A DNA stretch of 5,921 nt, from assembly GCA_016937135.1 (NCBI GenBank), contig JAFGWO010000087.1, positions 1 through 5,921 on the forward strand. The letters are read 5' to 3'. Made by a program: the position numbers and the translations under genes. Under the pieces are notes generated by a model. It ran no database searches and had not been told where the DNA came from. It saw nothing but the letters and a program-made list of their open reading frames with translations. Origin of the DNA: Pseudomonadota bacterium (lineage in GTDB: Bacteria; BMS3Abin14). Position 1 is the stretch's first letter. Every line of letters starts with the position of its first letter. This document shows positions 1-5,083 of the stretch, piece by piece.

Positions 1-30
1 AACATTTCCCTTTTTGCGGGATTTTCGCCC

Positions 31-1017
31 CTAGATGTCCTCCCCGGAATAGACTTTTATGTACTGGAGCCTCTGGTAGTAATCCGGCTTTCCCTTGAGC
101 TCCATGCTCATCTTGCCTCTGAAATCGTCAATGTTTTTGTAGCCTTTGCGATCCATCCAGCCTTCGAGTTCCTCAACCATGCCTTTGATCCGGTCAAGCC
201 CCTTCTGGTAAAGAACGGAACAGACCTGCACGGCACGGGCCCCTGCAAGGAGGTGTTTGACCACGGCCTCGCCGTCGTAGATGCCCCCCGAACCGACGAG
301 GTCGCATTCCGCCTGGGTCGCGAGGACAGCCATCCACCTCAGAGGGATGTGGATGTCCACCGGGGTCCCGAACCGGAATCCGTATTTAAGGGTCATCTTC
401 TCGATGTCGATATCGAACTGGCTGTACCGGTTGAACATCACCAGGGCGTCGGCCCCGGCCCTGGCAAGGGCATGGGCGGTATGGGGAAGGGAGCTGAAAT
501 TGGGGCCGATCTTGACGGCGAGAGGCAAGTTTACCTTTTTCCGGACGTCCTCGACGATCTTCAGATAGGTGCCCTCGACCTCCTTGCCTGTCTGCATGAG
601 ATAGGTGGGCATGATGGCGATGTTGAGCTCGAGGGCGTCGGCTCCCGCATCCGCCAGTTTGGTGGCATAATCGGTCCACGGGTCTTTGGTGACGCAGTTC
701 AGGCTGGCGATAACCGGGATCGAGACGGCTTTCCTGGATTCCTTGATGAGGTTCAGGTAATTGGACTGGCTCATTTCGTGGGTCGTCTTGCGTATATAGT
801 CGTAGGCTTCCGTGTGCGCCAGAAGGGAGGTCTCCTTCTCCGCCTGATGCACATCCCACATGATCTGTTCCTCGAAGAGGGATTTTAAAACGACCGCGCC
901 GGCTCCCGCCTCCTCGCACCGCCGCACCCCCTCCACAGTCCGGGTCAGGCTCGAGCTGCCCGCTATGATGGGATTTTTCAAAGTCAGGTTCATATAGGAT
1001 ACGGAAAGATCAGCCAT
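31..1017 (-). CDS. Dihydroorotate dehydrogenase-like FMN barrel protein
   Basis: A 328-residue protein, close to the usual length of class 1 dihydroorotate dehydrogenases, with the (beta/alpha)8 FMN-oxidoreductase pattern. Visible are a first strand ending KNPIIAGSSSLT (residues 14-25), VVLKS (42-46) with the Lys that usually contacts FMN, VKIGPNF (168-174) with a second FMN-site Lys, and a phosphate-binding GSGGI (242-246) followed by a GARAVQVCS strand (259-267). The family motif NxSCPN, which carries the catalytic base region, reads NIAIMPT (132-138), so true dihydroorotate oxidation is doubtful. It is better called a paralogue of unknown substrate. The start is well supported: AAAGGAGGG lies a few bases upstream (plus-strand 1022-1030). 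It is transcribed away from the membrane-protein operon, and no pyrimidine gene is adjacent. The fold is very likely; the substrate is unknown. Confidence 0.9.
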   Translation of the reverse strand: MADLSVSYMNLTLKNPIIAGSSSLTRTVEGVRRCEEAGAGAVVLKSLFEEQIMWDVHQAEKETSLLAHTEAYDYIRKTTHEMSQSNYLNLIKESRKAVSIPVIASLNCVTKDPWTDYATKLADAGADALELNIAIMPTYLMQTGKEVEGTYLKIVEDVRKKVNLPLAVKIGPNFSSLPHTAHALARAGADALVMFNRYSQFDIDIEKMTLKYGFRFGTPVDIHIPLRWMAVLATQAECDLVGSGGIYDGEAVVKHLLAGARAVQVCSVLYQKGLDRIKGMVEELEGWMDRKGYKNIDDFRGKMSMELKGKPDYYQRLQYIKVYSGEDI

Positions 1018-1021
1018 TTAG

Positions 1022-1030
1022 CCCTCCTTT
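1022..1030 (-). promoter_or_regulatory. Ribosome binding site of the DHOD-like gene
   Basis: On the minus strand this reads AAAGGAGGG, a near-perfect Shine-Dalgarno sequence. It sits about 5 bases before the ATG at 1017 and fixes that start. Confidence 0.75.
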
Positions 1031-1139
1031 TTCTCGCTGGATTTGAATAAAGGATAATGTAATTTTCCCGACAGGACAATGCCGGAATCCCGCCGGAACC
1101 CCCCTCGACCGGACTATAAAATCAGGAGGCTTTCCGGAC

Positions 1140-1168
1140 TGTTCATCAAGGGTTCACTATAGTAATAT
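1140..1168 (+). promoter_or_regulatory. Possible promoter of the membrane protein/glycosyltransferase run
   Basis: The 220-base divergent spacer 1018-1237 is GC-rich except for an AT-rich patch around 1153-1175 with overlapping -10-like hexamers TATAGT (1158-1163) and TAATAT (1163-1168). The best -35-like hexamer at 17-base spacing from the latter is TGTTCA (1140-1145), which is weak. A direct repeat CCGGACT (1109-1115 and 1134-1140) lies just upstream and could be an operator half-site pair or chance. A promoter is expected here because the flanking genes diverge, but the exact boxes are uncertain. Confidence 0.25.
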
Positions 1169-1223
1169 AAAAAAAGTCAGTGCGTAAGGGTTTTGCAGAA
1201 AGATTCCCCAGCGCGGAAAAATC

Positions 1224-1228
1224 GGGAG
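1224..1228 (+). promoter_or_regulatory. Ribosome binding site deciding the membrane-protein start
   Basis: GGGAG lies 9 bases before the ATG at 1238. It favours that start over the in-frame TTG at 1193, which has no comparable site and would add 15 polar residues before the transmembrane segment. Confidence 0.6.
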
Positions 1229-1237
1229 ATCCTTTTT

Positions 1238-2002
1238 ATGAAGACCAAACCGATATGGACCATCTTTCTGACCCTCGCGGCAGGAGGGCTGGCCATCATC
1301 GCGATGATCGCCATCCTGCGCTACCTAACGAAGCCCTCCCCTGTCCTTACGGGGTATCTTTCCACCCATGAGATGCACCTGCCCTCCGACTCGGCCCTTC
1401 AACCTGAATTCCTAAAGGCGAGGTTGTCCCGGGAAGCCCTCGAGCGGTGGGTCGGGAACAGGGAGAGACAGCAGGAGGTTATTGACCTGGTCATCGCTGA
1501 TGTCGATGATTACATTTCAACGCATATCCTTTCCGACATCGAAAACGATCCTTTTTTCCGCTACAGCCACTATTATCGCATGATAATCGAAAACGAGGGG
1601 GAAGAGCCCTTCCGGAAAGTGTATGTCAAATTTCCCCATGTCGCCGCCGCCGAAGTTCGCCGCAGCACCCTGGAAAACGAGGCGGAACCCCTGGTTTCCA
1701 TGGAGGGGAGATTCGGGGTCGGGGACATCAATCCCGGCGAATCGGTCACCATCTTCGGATGGAACGACCGGCCCTTTTACGTCCAGGAAGAGCAGGATGT
1801 GGTGCTCGGGCACCAGGGCGGCCTCTCCGAGATCCTGTATTTCAAGATGGAAAAACCCGTGGAATCCTGGGTCAAGCAGAACATCGTCTTGCTGGTGATC
1901 TTCATTTCTCTTATCCTCCTTCTCCTCCACAAGATGGTCCTGACCATCAATACCTGCGTCCGGCAGCTTGATCCGGACCTCGAAGAGCGGTCGAGATGCT
2001 AG
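1238..2002 (+). CDS. Two-TM membrane protein with large extracytoplasmic domain, unknown function
   Basis: A 254-residue protein that I do not recognise as a named family. A short basic N-terminus (MKTKP) leads into a transmembrane segment at about residues 7-29. A second very hydrophobic segment (IVLLVIFISLILLLL, 216-230) is near the C-terminus, followed by a short charged tail. The roughly 185 residues between them should lie outside the cytoplasm. Within that domain, residues 113-175 look beta-rich (an IIENEG turn, VYVKFP, then DINPGESVTIFGW), as in small Ig-like or CARDB-like sandwiches; that is an impression, not a match. It stops with TAG at 2000-2002, and the glycosyltransferase frame opens immediately after in the same frame, so the two are probably co-transcribed. 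Its position suggests an envelope role linked to the glycosyltransferase or channel downstream. Confidence 0.85.
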   Translation: MKTKPIWTIFLTLAAGGLAIIAMIAILRYLTKPSPVLTGYLSTHEMHLPSDSALQPEFLKARLSREALERWVGNRERQQEVIDLVIADVDDYISTHILSDIENDPFFRYSHYYRMIIENEGEEPFRKVYVKFPHVAAAEVRRSTLENEAEPLVSMEGRFGVGDINPGESVTIFGWNDRPFYVQEEQDVVLGHQGGLSEILYFKMEKPVESWVKQNIVLLVIFISLILLLLHKMVLTINTCVRQLDPDLEERSRC

Positions 2003-2011
2003 GCCCTTGAG

Positions 2012-2034
2012 GGGCGCCGGCCTGCGGAGCGCCC
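2012..2034 (+). other. GC-rich hairpin between membrane protein and glycosyltransferase
   Basis: GGGCGC (2012-2017) pairs perfectly with GCGCCC (2029-2034) across an 11-base loop, beginning 9 bases after the upstream TAG. No T-run follows, so it is not a standard intrinsic terminator. It could influence translation of the next gene or mRNA processing, or be chance in GC-rich DNA. Confidence 0.4.
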
Positions 2035-2046
2035 GGAAAAGAGCGG

Positions 2047-2164
2047 GTGGAAAATCGATACGGTAGTTTTAAGAGAGGATGTCAAATCCAGGCTGCAGGA
2101 GATCGGCGACGCCGATCTCCTCATCGGGATTCCGAGCTTCAACAACGAGGACACCATCGCCCAC
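2047..2164 (+). other. Probable N-terminal coding part of the glycosyltransferase with damaged or non-canonical start
   Basis: Codons upstream of the GTG at 2165, in the same frame, continue the protein convincingly. They encode REDVKSRLQEIGDADLL and then IGIPSFNNEDTIAHV, the expected first strand and helix of a GT-A fold. The open frame reaches back to the TAG at 2000-2002, but no in-frame ATG, GTG or TTG occurs between 2003 and 2164. A GTG at 2047 is in another frame. If the A4 run at 2051-2054 had three A's, this GTG would read M-E-I-D-T-V-V-L-R-E-D-V straight into the glycosyltransferase, giving 422 residues. A non-canonical start such as ATC at 2054 is the other option. Confidence 0.6.
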
Positions 2165-3316
2165 GTGGTCCGGGCGGCCCAGGCCGGAGCGGCCAAGTAC
2201 TTTCCGGAACTGAAAACTGTCCTCGTGAATTCGGACGGCGGATCCACCGACACGACCCGCGAGATCGTCGAGAAAACCCTTATCGATGATTTCCAGCCCC
2301 TTCTGATACAGGGAGGGCGGGACCTTTTTTCCAAGATTGTGACGCCCTACTACGGGATCCCGGGCAAAGGGAGCGCCTTCAGGACCGTTTTCGAGATCGC
2401 CCGCCAGCTCGGGGTCAAAGCGTGCGCCGTCGTGGATTCCGATCTCAGGAGCATCACACCCGAATGGATCGACCTTCTGTTAAGGCCTGTCCTGGACGGC
2501 GGTTTCGATTTCGTCAACCCTTATTACCTCCGCCACAAATACGACGGAACGATCACCAACAGCATTGTCTACCCGATGACCAGCGCCCTTTACGGGAAGC
2601 GCATCCGGCAACCCATCGGGGGGGATTTCGGCTTCTCGGGAAGAATGGCCGAGTTCTACCTCTCCAAGGACGTCTGGGACACGGACGTCGCCCGCTTCGG
2701 GATCGACATCTGGATGACCACAACAGCGGTGGCAAACAGCTTCAGGGTCTGCCAGTCCTTCCTGGGAGCCAAGATCCACGCCGCCAAGGACCCCGGTTCG
2801 GACCTCTCCGCCATGCTCACCCAGGTGGTCAGCTCCGTTTTTCTCCTCATGGAGGAGTACGAGGACACGTGGAAGAAGACCAGCACCTCCACGCCGGTCC
2901 CGATTTTCGGCTTCCAGTTCGCCGTCGGCCTCGAACCGGTCAACGTCAACACCGACCGGATGCTGCAGATGTTCCTCACCGGGATCAAGGAATTAGAGGA
3001 GATCCTCGTGAAGATCCTCGATCCGGAAACTTTTGAGATGCTCAGCCGGTGCAGCGCGTCCGACCCCTACCACATGGACGATGAGCTGTGGGCAAGGATT
3101 ATCTACGATTACGCAGTCGCCTGGCGCCATAAAGTAATGAACCGGGACCACATCATGAAGACCCTGACGCCTCTCTACCTTGGAAAAGTAGTCTCCCTCG
3201 TGATCGAAATGGCCCACAGCAACTCGGCCGAGGTGGAGAGCAGGTTAGAATCCCTTTGCGGGGTTTTCGAAAAACTCAAACCTTACCTGATGGACAGGTG
3301 GAAACAGGAGAGGTGA
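2165..3316 (+). CDS. GT-A glycosyltransferase, mannosylglycerate synthase / glucosyl-3-phosphoglycerate synthase-like
   Basis: Cytoplasmic nucleotide-sugar glycosyltransferase; coordinates give the longest frame with a canonical start (GTG, 383 residues), but the fold clearly begins upstream. Numbered from this GTG: VLVNSDGGSTDTT (19-31), a GT2/GT81-type motif; GIPGKGSAFRT (64-74); VVDSDL (89-94), the metal-binding DxD equivalent; QPIGGDFGFSGR (149-160); and FGIDIW (178-183), a likely acceptor or base region. The sequence order GKG, D-x-D, QPxGG, GID and a late helical YHMDDELWA segment matches the layout I know from mannosylglycerate synthase (GT78). The C-terminal 180 or so residues are helical and probably form the acceptor domain. 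The sugar donor and acceptor cannot be read from sequence; glycerate-type compatible-solute synthesis is the leading hypothesis. The TGA at 3314-3316 is 4 bases before the next start, with that gene's ribosome binding site inside the last codons, so the two are translationally linked. Confidence 0.88.
   Translation: MVRAAQAGAAKYFPELKTVLVNSDGGSTDTTREIVEKTLIDDFQPLLIQGGRDLFSKIVTPYYGIPGKGSAFRTVFEIARQLGVKACAVVDSDLRSITPEWIDLLLRPVLDGGFDFVNPYYLRHKYDGTITNSIVYPMTSALYGKRIRQPIGGDFGFSGRMAEFYLSKDVWDTDVARFGIDIWMTTTAVANSFRVCQSFLGAKIHAAKDPGSDLSAMLTQVVSSVFLLMEEYEDTWKKTSTSTPVPIFGFQFAVGLEPVNVNTDRMLQMFLTGIKELEEILVKILDPETFEMLSRCSASDPYHMDDELWARIIYDYAVAWRHKVMNRDHIMKTLTPLYLGKVVSLVIEMAHSNSAEVESRLESLCGVFEKLKPYLMDRWKQER
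3308..3314 (+). promoter_or_regulatory. Ribosome binding site of the channel gene, inside the glycosyltransferase end
   Basis: GGAGAGG overlaps the last codons and the stop of the glycosyltransferase and lies 6 bases before the ATG at 3321. This supports that start and coupled translation. Confidence 0.65.
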
Positions 3317-3320
3317 GACC

Positions 3321-4025
3321 ATGGAAGCCTTTATCCAGAGAGTCCTTATCGACCCGATGATCCAGTTCCTCGAGAGGGCCGCCGACTTCCTCCCGAACCT
3401 TCTGACCGCCCTTTTCCTCCTGGTCCTGGGCCTGGTGGTAGCGTGGCTGATCAAATATTTCATCATCCGGTTTCTGAAAGTGTGCCAGGTCGATACCTTC
3501 CTCGGCAGGTCGGGTTTTGCCGGCACCTTCAGGAAGCTCGGCCTCGGGGACAGCCTTTCGAGTTTTTTCGGCCGCCTCGTCTACTGGGTGGTGATGCTCA
3601 TCTTCCTCATCGTGGCATTAGGGGCCCTCAAGACCCCGGCCGTGGAGGAATTTCTGGCGCGGTTCTTCCTTTACCTGCCCAATGTTTTTGTCGCCGCGGT
3701 CGTCATCGTGATCGGTTATCTTGTGGGTAATTTCCTGGGCAGGGCCACACTCATCGCCGCGGTAAACGCGAATCTACCCATCGCCCGCTTTCTCGCCCGC
3801 TTCGTCAAGCTCACCGTCTACATCATCGCGGCCACCATGGCCCTGGAGCTCCTGGGCATCGGGAAAGACACCGTCCTCGTCGCCTTCACCCTCGTTTTCG
3901 GGGGGATCGTCTTTGCCTTCGCCCTCGCCTTCGGCCTCGGGGCCCAGGACGCGGCGAAACAGTACATCGAGGGCAAGCTGGAGAAAAAGGAGAAAAAGGA
4001 GCCGGACCAGATAAGCCATATATGA
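3321..4025 (+). CDS. Small MscS-like / conserved-TM-helix channel protein
   Basis: A 234-residue polytopic inner-membrane protein. Hydrophobic segments lie at about residues 24-47, 83-104, 116-138, 160-180 and 184-206. The last one, rich in Gly, Ala and Phe and ending FGLGAQDAAKQYIE (204-217), resembles the pore-lining third helix of MscS and the helix repeated in the Pfam family 'mechanosensitive ion channel, conserved TM helix'. The TM pairs around 24-47 and 116-138, each followed by a charged or amphipathic stretch, look like an internal duplication. The protein ends in a charged tail (GKLEKKEKKEPDQ) with no MscS beta-domain or cytoplasmic vestibule, so it is much shorter than classical MscS (about 286 residues). 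It is the last gene of the run and probably co-expressed with the glycosyltransferase. A role in turgor or solute release is inferred from family and neighbours. Confidence 0.85.
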   Translation: MEAFIQRVLIDPMIQFLERAADFLPNLLTALFLLVLGLVVAWLIKYFIIRFLKVCQVDTFLGRSGFAGTFRKLGLGDSLSSFFGRLVYWVVMLIFLIVALGALKTPAVEEFLARFFLYLPNVFVAAVVIVIGYLVGNFLGRATLIAAVNANLPIARFLARFVKLTVYIIAATMALELLGIGKDTVLVAFTLVFGGIVFAFALAFGLGAQDAAKQYIEGKLEKKEKKEPDQISHI

Positions 4026-4031
4026 AAAGAT

Positions 4032-4093
4032 AGTCCAGAGTTCAGAGTCCAGAGTCCAGAGAGACAGTTCAGAGTTCAGGGTTCAGAGTTCAG
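4032..4093. repeat. Heptamer tandem array AGTYCAG, two blocks of four
   Basis: Seven-base units start at 4032, 4039, 4046 and 4053 (AGTCCAG, AGTTCAG, AGTCCAG, AGTCCAG). A 6-base interruption AGAGAC (4060-4065) follows, then four more units start at 4066, 4073, 4080 and 4087 (mostly AGTTCAG). The array begins 6 bases after the channel gene stop. No coding frame is supported. Confidence 0.9.
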
Positions 4094-4112
4094 AGAGGGA
4101 AAGGGTGCCTGA

Positions 4113-4133
4113 CCGTTTATCGTTTAACGTTTA
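4113..4133. repeat. Heptamer tandem array NCGTTTA
   Basis: Three exact-phase units, CCGTTTA, TCGTTTA and ACGTTTA, are followed by a decayed unit (TGGTTTC). An inverted copy of the first 10 bases (CCGTTTATCG) is found as CGATAAACGG at 4393-4402. Confidence 0.8.
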
Positions 4134-4138
4134 TGGTT

Positions 4139-4270
4139 TCCCGCCCGTCTTTTGAAGCTTGACAAAAGTTGCTTTCCTTTCCGGTTCCAGGAGGCTGCGC
4201 CATAAAGGCGCCCTTTGCATGCCATTGAGTTACGTCCTTTCGGCAATTTGCCCAGGGGCATGGATATTCA
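4139..4270. other. Non-coding spacer with several short hairpins, possible dispersed element or structured RNA
   Basis: No convincing gene occurs between 4026 and 4294. Between the repeat arrays lies a stretch that is not low complexity. It has CTTTTG/CAAAAG (4149-4154 with 4163-4168), GCGCC-ATAAA-GGCGC (4197-4211) and the near-palindrome GGCAATTTGCC (4242-4252). On the minus strand it contains short strings GGGCAAA, CCGAAAGG and GCAAAG that recall parts of the c-di-GMP-I riboswitch, but the stems and their order do not fit the consensus. No minus-strand gene lies downstream to be controlled. A dispersed palindromic element is at least as likely. Confidence 0.35.
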
Positions 4271-4272
4271 CA

Positions 4273-4295
4273 GGGATGAAGGGGATAAAGGGGAT
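4273..4295. repeat. Nonamer tandem array GGGATRAAG
   Basis: GGGATGAAG (4273-4281) and GGGATAAAG (4282-4290) are followed by a partial third unit GGGAT. It directly precedes the in-frame TTG at 4295 but does not form a properly spaced ribosome binding site. Confidence 0.7.
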
Positions 4296-4387
4296 TGGTT
4301 AAAACTTCTGAAGAGGGAAGAGAAATCTCTCCGTGCACCCTGGATTCCGGACCCCTTCGGAGGGCCGCCTACGTTAAGCTTCAGACG

Positions 4388-4987
4388 ATGAGCGATAAAC
4401 GGCTTTCCTTCGGCCTTTTTCCCCGCGTCTCCGTGCTTGCCATCCGTAGCTTTAGCGGAGGAGGGTCCCAGCGTCTCCGCGTCGGATTCCCTCCCCGCGT
4501 CTCCCCTTCACCCTTCTCCCTTCTCCCTTCCTTCTTCCGGGATTGGCTCCGCCCCCACGCCGCTTCTTCCCCCCGTGTCCCCGCGTCTCCGCGTCAGCAG
4601 TTTTCTTCCCCCTTCCTCCTTCTTCCTTCCTCCTTCCTCCTTCTTCTTCTCCTCATCCCCTCCTGCTCCTCCGGACCCCCGGAAGAGCTTTTCGTAAGGG
4701 ATATCCAGACGATGGCCATGATCGAGGAGGAGATGGGTTTCGCCGTCCAGGTCGACGAGGTCAGGGTCCTTGAAAGCCAGAAGGTGCAGGACCGCATGGA
4801 GGTGGAAGTGGAGGTGACGGGCTGGGCCTCCCACCCCGAGCTGACCATCGGGGCCGTCCTGCCCGCCTCCCCCGGAAAGAGGCAATCCCGTGCGCTGTGG
4901 AAATACTTCTGCCGCAAGGTGGAAAAAGAGTGGATCCTCGAGGAAAAATACAAGGTGCGGGAGGAGTTCCTGGAGGCTGGCACTTGA
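4388..4987 (+). CDS. Putative lipoprotein with repeat-derived signal segment; start uncertain
   Basis: The frame is open from a TTG at 4295; the first ATG is 4388, used here without a good ribosome binding site. Numbered from 4388, the first 72 or so residues are Arg/Pro/Ser-rich translations of spacer repeats and look non-functional. A hydrophobic segment (FLLLPSSFLLLLLLIPSC, 76-93) then ends in a lipobox-like I-P-S-C, the Cys codon being at 4664-4666. The mature part (about 106 residues) looks real: a helical FVRDIQTMAMIEEEMG stretch, beta-like RMEVEVEVTGWASHPELTIG, then WKYFCRKVEKEWILEEKYKV. I do not recognise this family. A 70-residue n-region is far too long for a signal peptide, so the original start has probably been displaced by repeats, lost, or is non-canonical. 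An alternative start at the ATG 4712 would give a cytoplasmic fragment. Confidence 0.6.
   Translation: MSDKRLSFGLFPRVSVLAIRSFSGGGSQRLRVGFPPRVSPSPFSLLPSFFRDWLRPHAASSPRVPASPRQQFSSPFLLLPSSFLLLLLLIPSCSSGPPEELFVRDIQTMAMIEEEMGFAVQVDEVRVLESQKVQDRMEVEVEVTGWASHPELTIGAVLPASPGKRQSRALWKYFCRKVEKEWILEEKYKVREEFLEAGT
4425..4595. repeat. Dispersed octamer family GCGTCTCC
   Basis: Exact GCGTCTCC copies lie at 4425-4432, 4471-4478, 4497-4504 and 4583-4590. The second and fourth are followed by GCGTC, and the fourth is preceded by GTGTCCCC in the same 8-base phase. Reverse-complement units of this family occur inside the last gene at 5374-5402. Confidence 0.8.
4504..4531. repeat. Heptamer tandem array CCCTTCN
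   Basis: Four perfect-phase units: CCCTTCA, CCCTTCT, CCCTTCT, CCCTTCC. The array lies within the extended open frame of the lipoprotein gene. Confidence 0.85.
4612..4646. repeat. Heptamer tandem array CTTCYTC encoding the signal segment
   Basis: Five units in phase: CTTCCTC, CTTCTTC, CTTCCTC, CTTCCTC, CTTCTTC. In the lipoprotein frame this pyrimidine tract yields the Leu/Phe/Ser/Pro-rich hydrophobic run just before the lipobox Cys. Because 7 is not a multiple of 3, gain or loss of one unit would shift the frame. Confidence 0.85.
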
Positions 4988-5002
4988 AATTATGGACATG
5001 CG

Positions 5003-5034
5003 TGTTAAACAGGGGTAAAGGTCTTTGTTTAACA
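5003..5034. promoter_or_regulatory. 9-bp perfect inverted repeat in the 5' region of the H1-like gene
   Basis: TGTTAAACA (5003-5011) and TGTTTAACA (5026-5034) are exact reverse complements separated by 14 bases. They lie between the lipoprotein stop (4987) and the H1-like start (5084). No T-run follows on the plus strand, so an operator or mRNA stem is more likely than a terminator. A TATATT at 5063-5068 is too close to the start codon to be a convincing -10. Confidence 0.5.
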
Positions 5035-5071
5035 ATCGGGTGAAAAAAAACCGCAATGAAAATATATTCAC

Positions 5072-5077
5072 AAGGAG
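5072..5077 (+). promoter_or_regulatory. Ribosome binding site of the H1-like gene
   Basis: AAGGAG lies 6 bases before the ATG at 5084. This strong site shows that the plus-strand frame, not its antisense, is the gene. Confidence 0.8.
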
Positions 5078-5083
5078 TTCGCC

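Noticed and set aside
1..30. Possible terminator after the DHOD-like gene
   Set aside because: Only a 4-bp stem (TCCC/GGGA) with no clear T-run on the minus strand.
1193..1237. Longer start (TTG 1193) for the two-TM membrane protein
   Set aside because: The ATG at 1238 has a well-spaced GGGAG and gives a normal basic N-terminus before the TM; the extension adds polar residues and has no site.
4139..4270. Confident c-di-GMP-I riboswitch call
   Set aside because: Only short strings resemble the consensus; the paired regions and spacing do not form the expected three-helix layout and no gene lies downstream on that strand.
4117..4338. 73-residue minus-strand frame in the spacer
   Set aside because: It overlaps repeat arrays and the hairpin island, lacks a good ribosome binding site and has no recognisable domain; structure at nucleotide level explains it better.
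4032..4646. CRISPR array
   Set aside because: The repeats are 7-9 bases and contiguous, without the 25-40-base repeats and unique spacers of a CRISPR array.
5040..5068. GTGAAA - 17 bases - TATATT as a promoter for the H1-like gene
   Set aside because: The -10 lies about 15 bases before the ATG, so transcription would start inside the ribosome binding site; the -35 is also weak.
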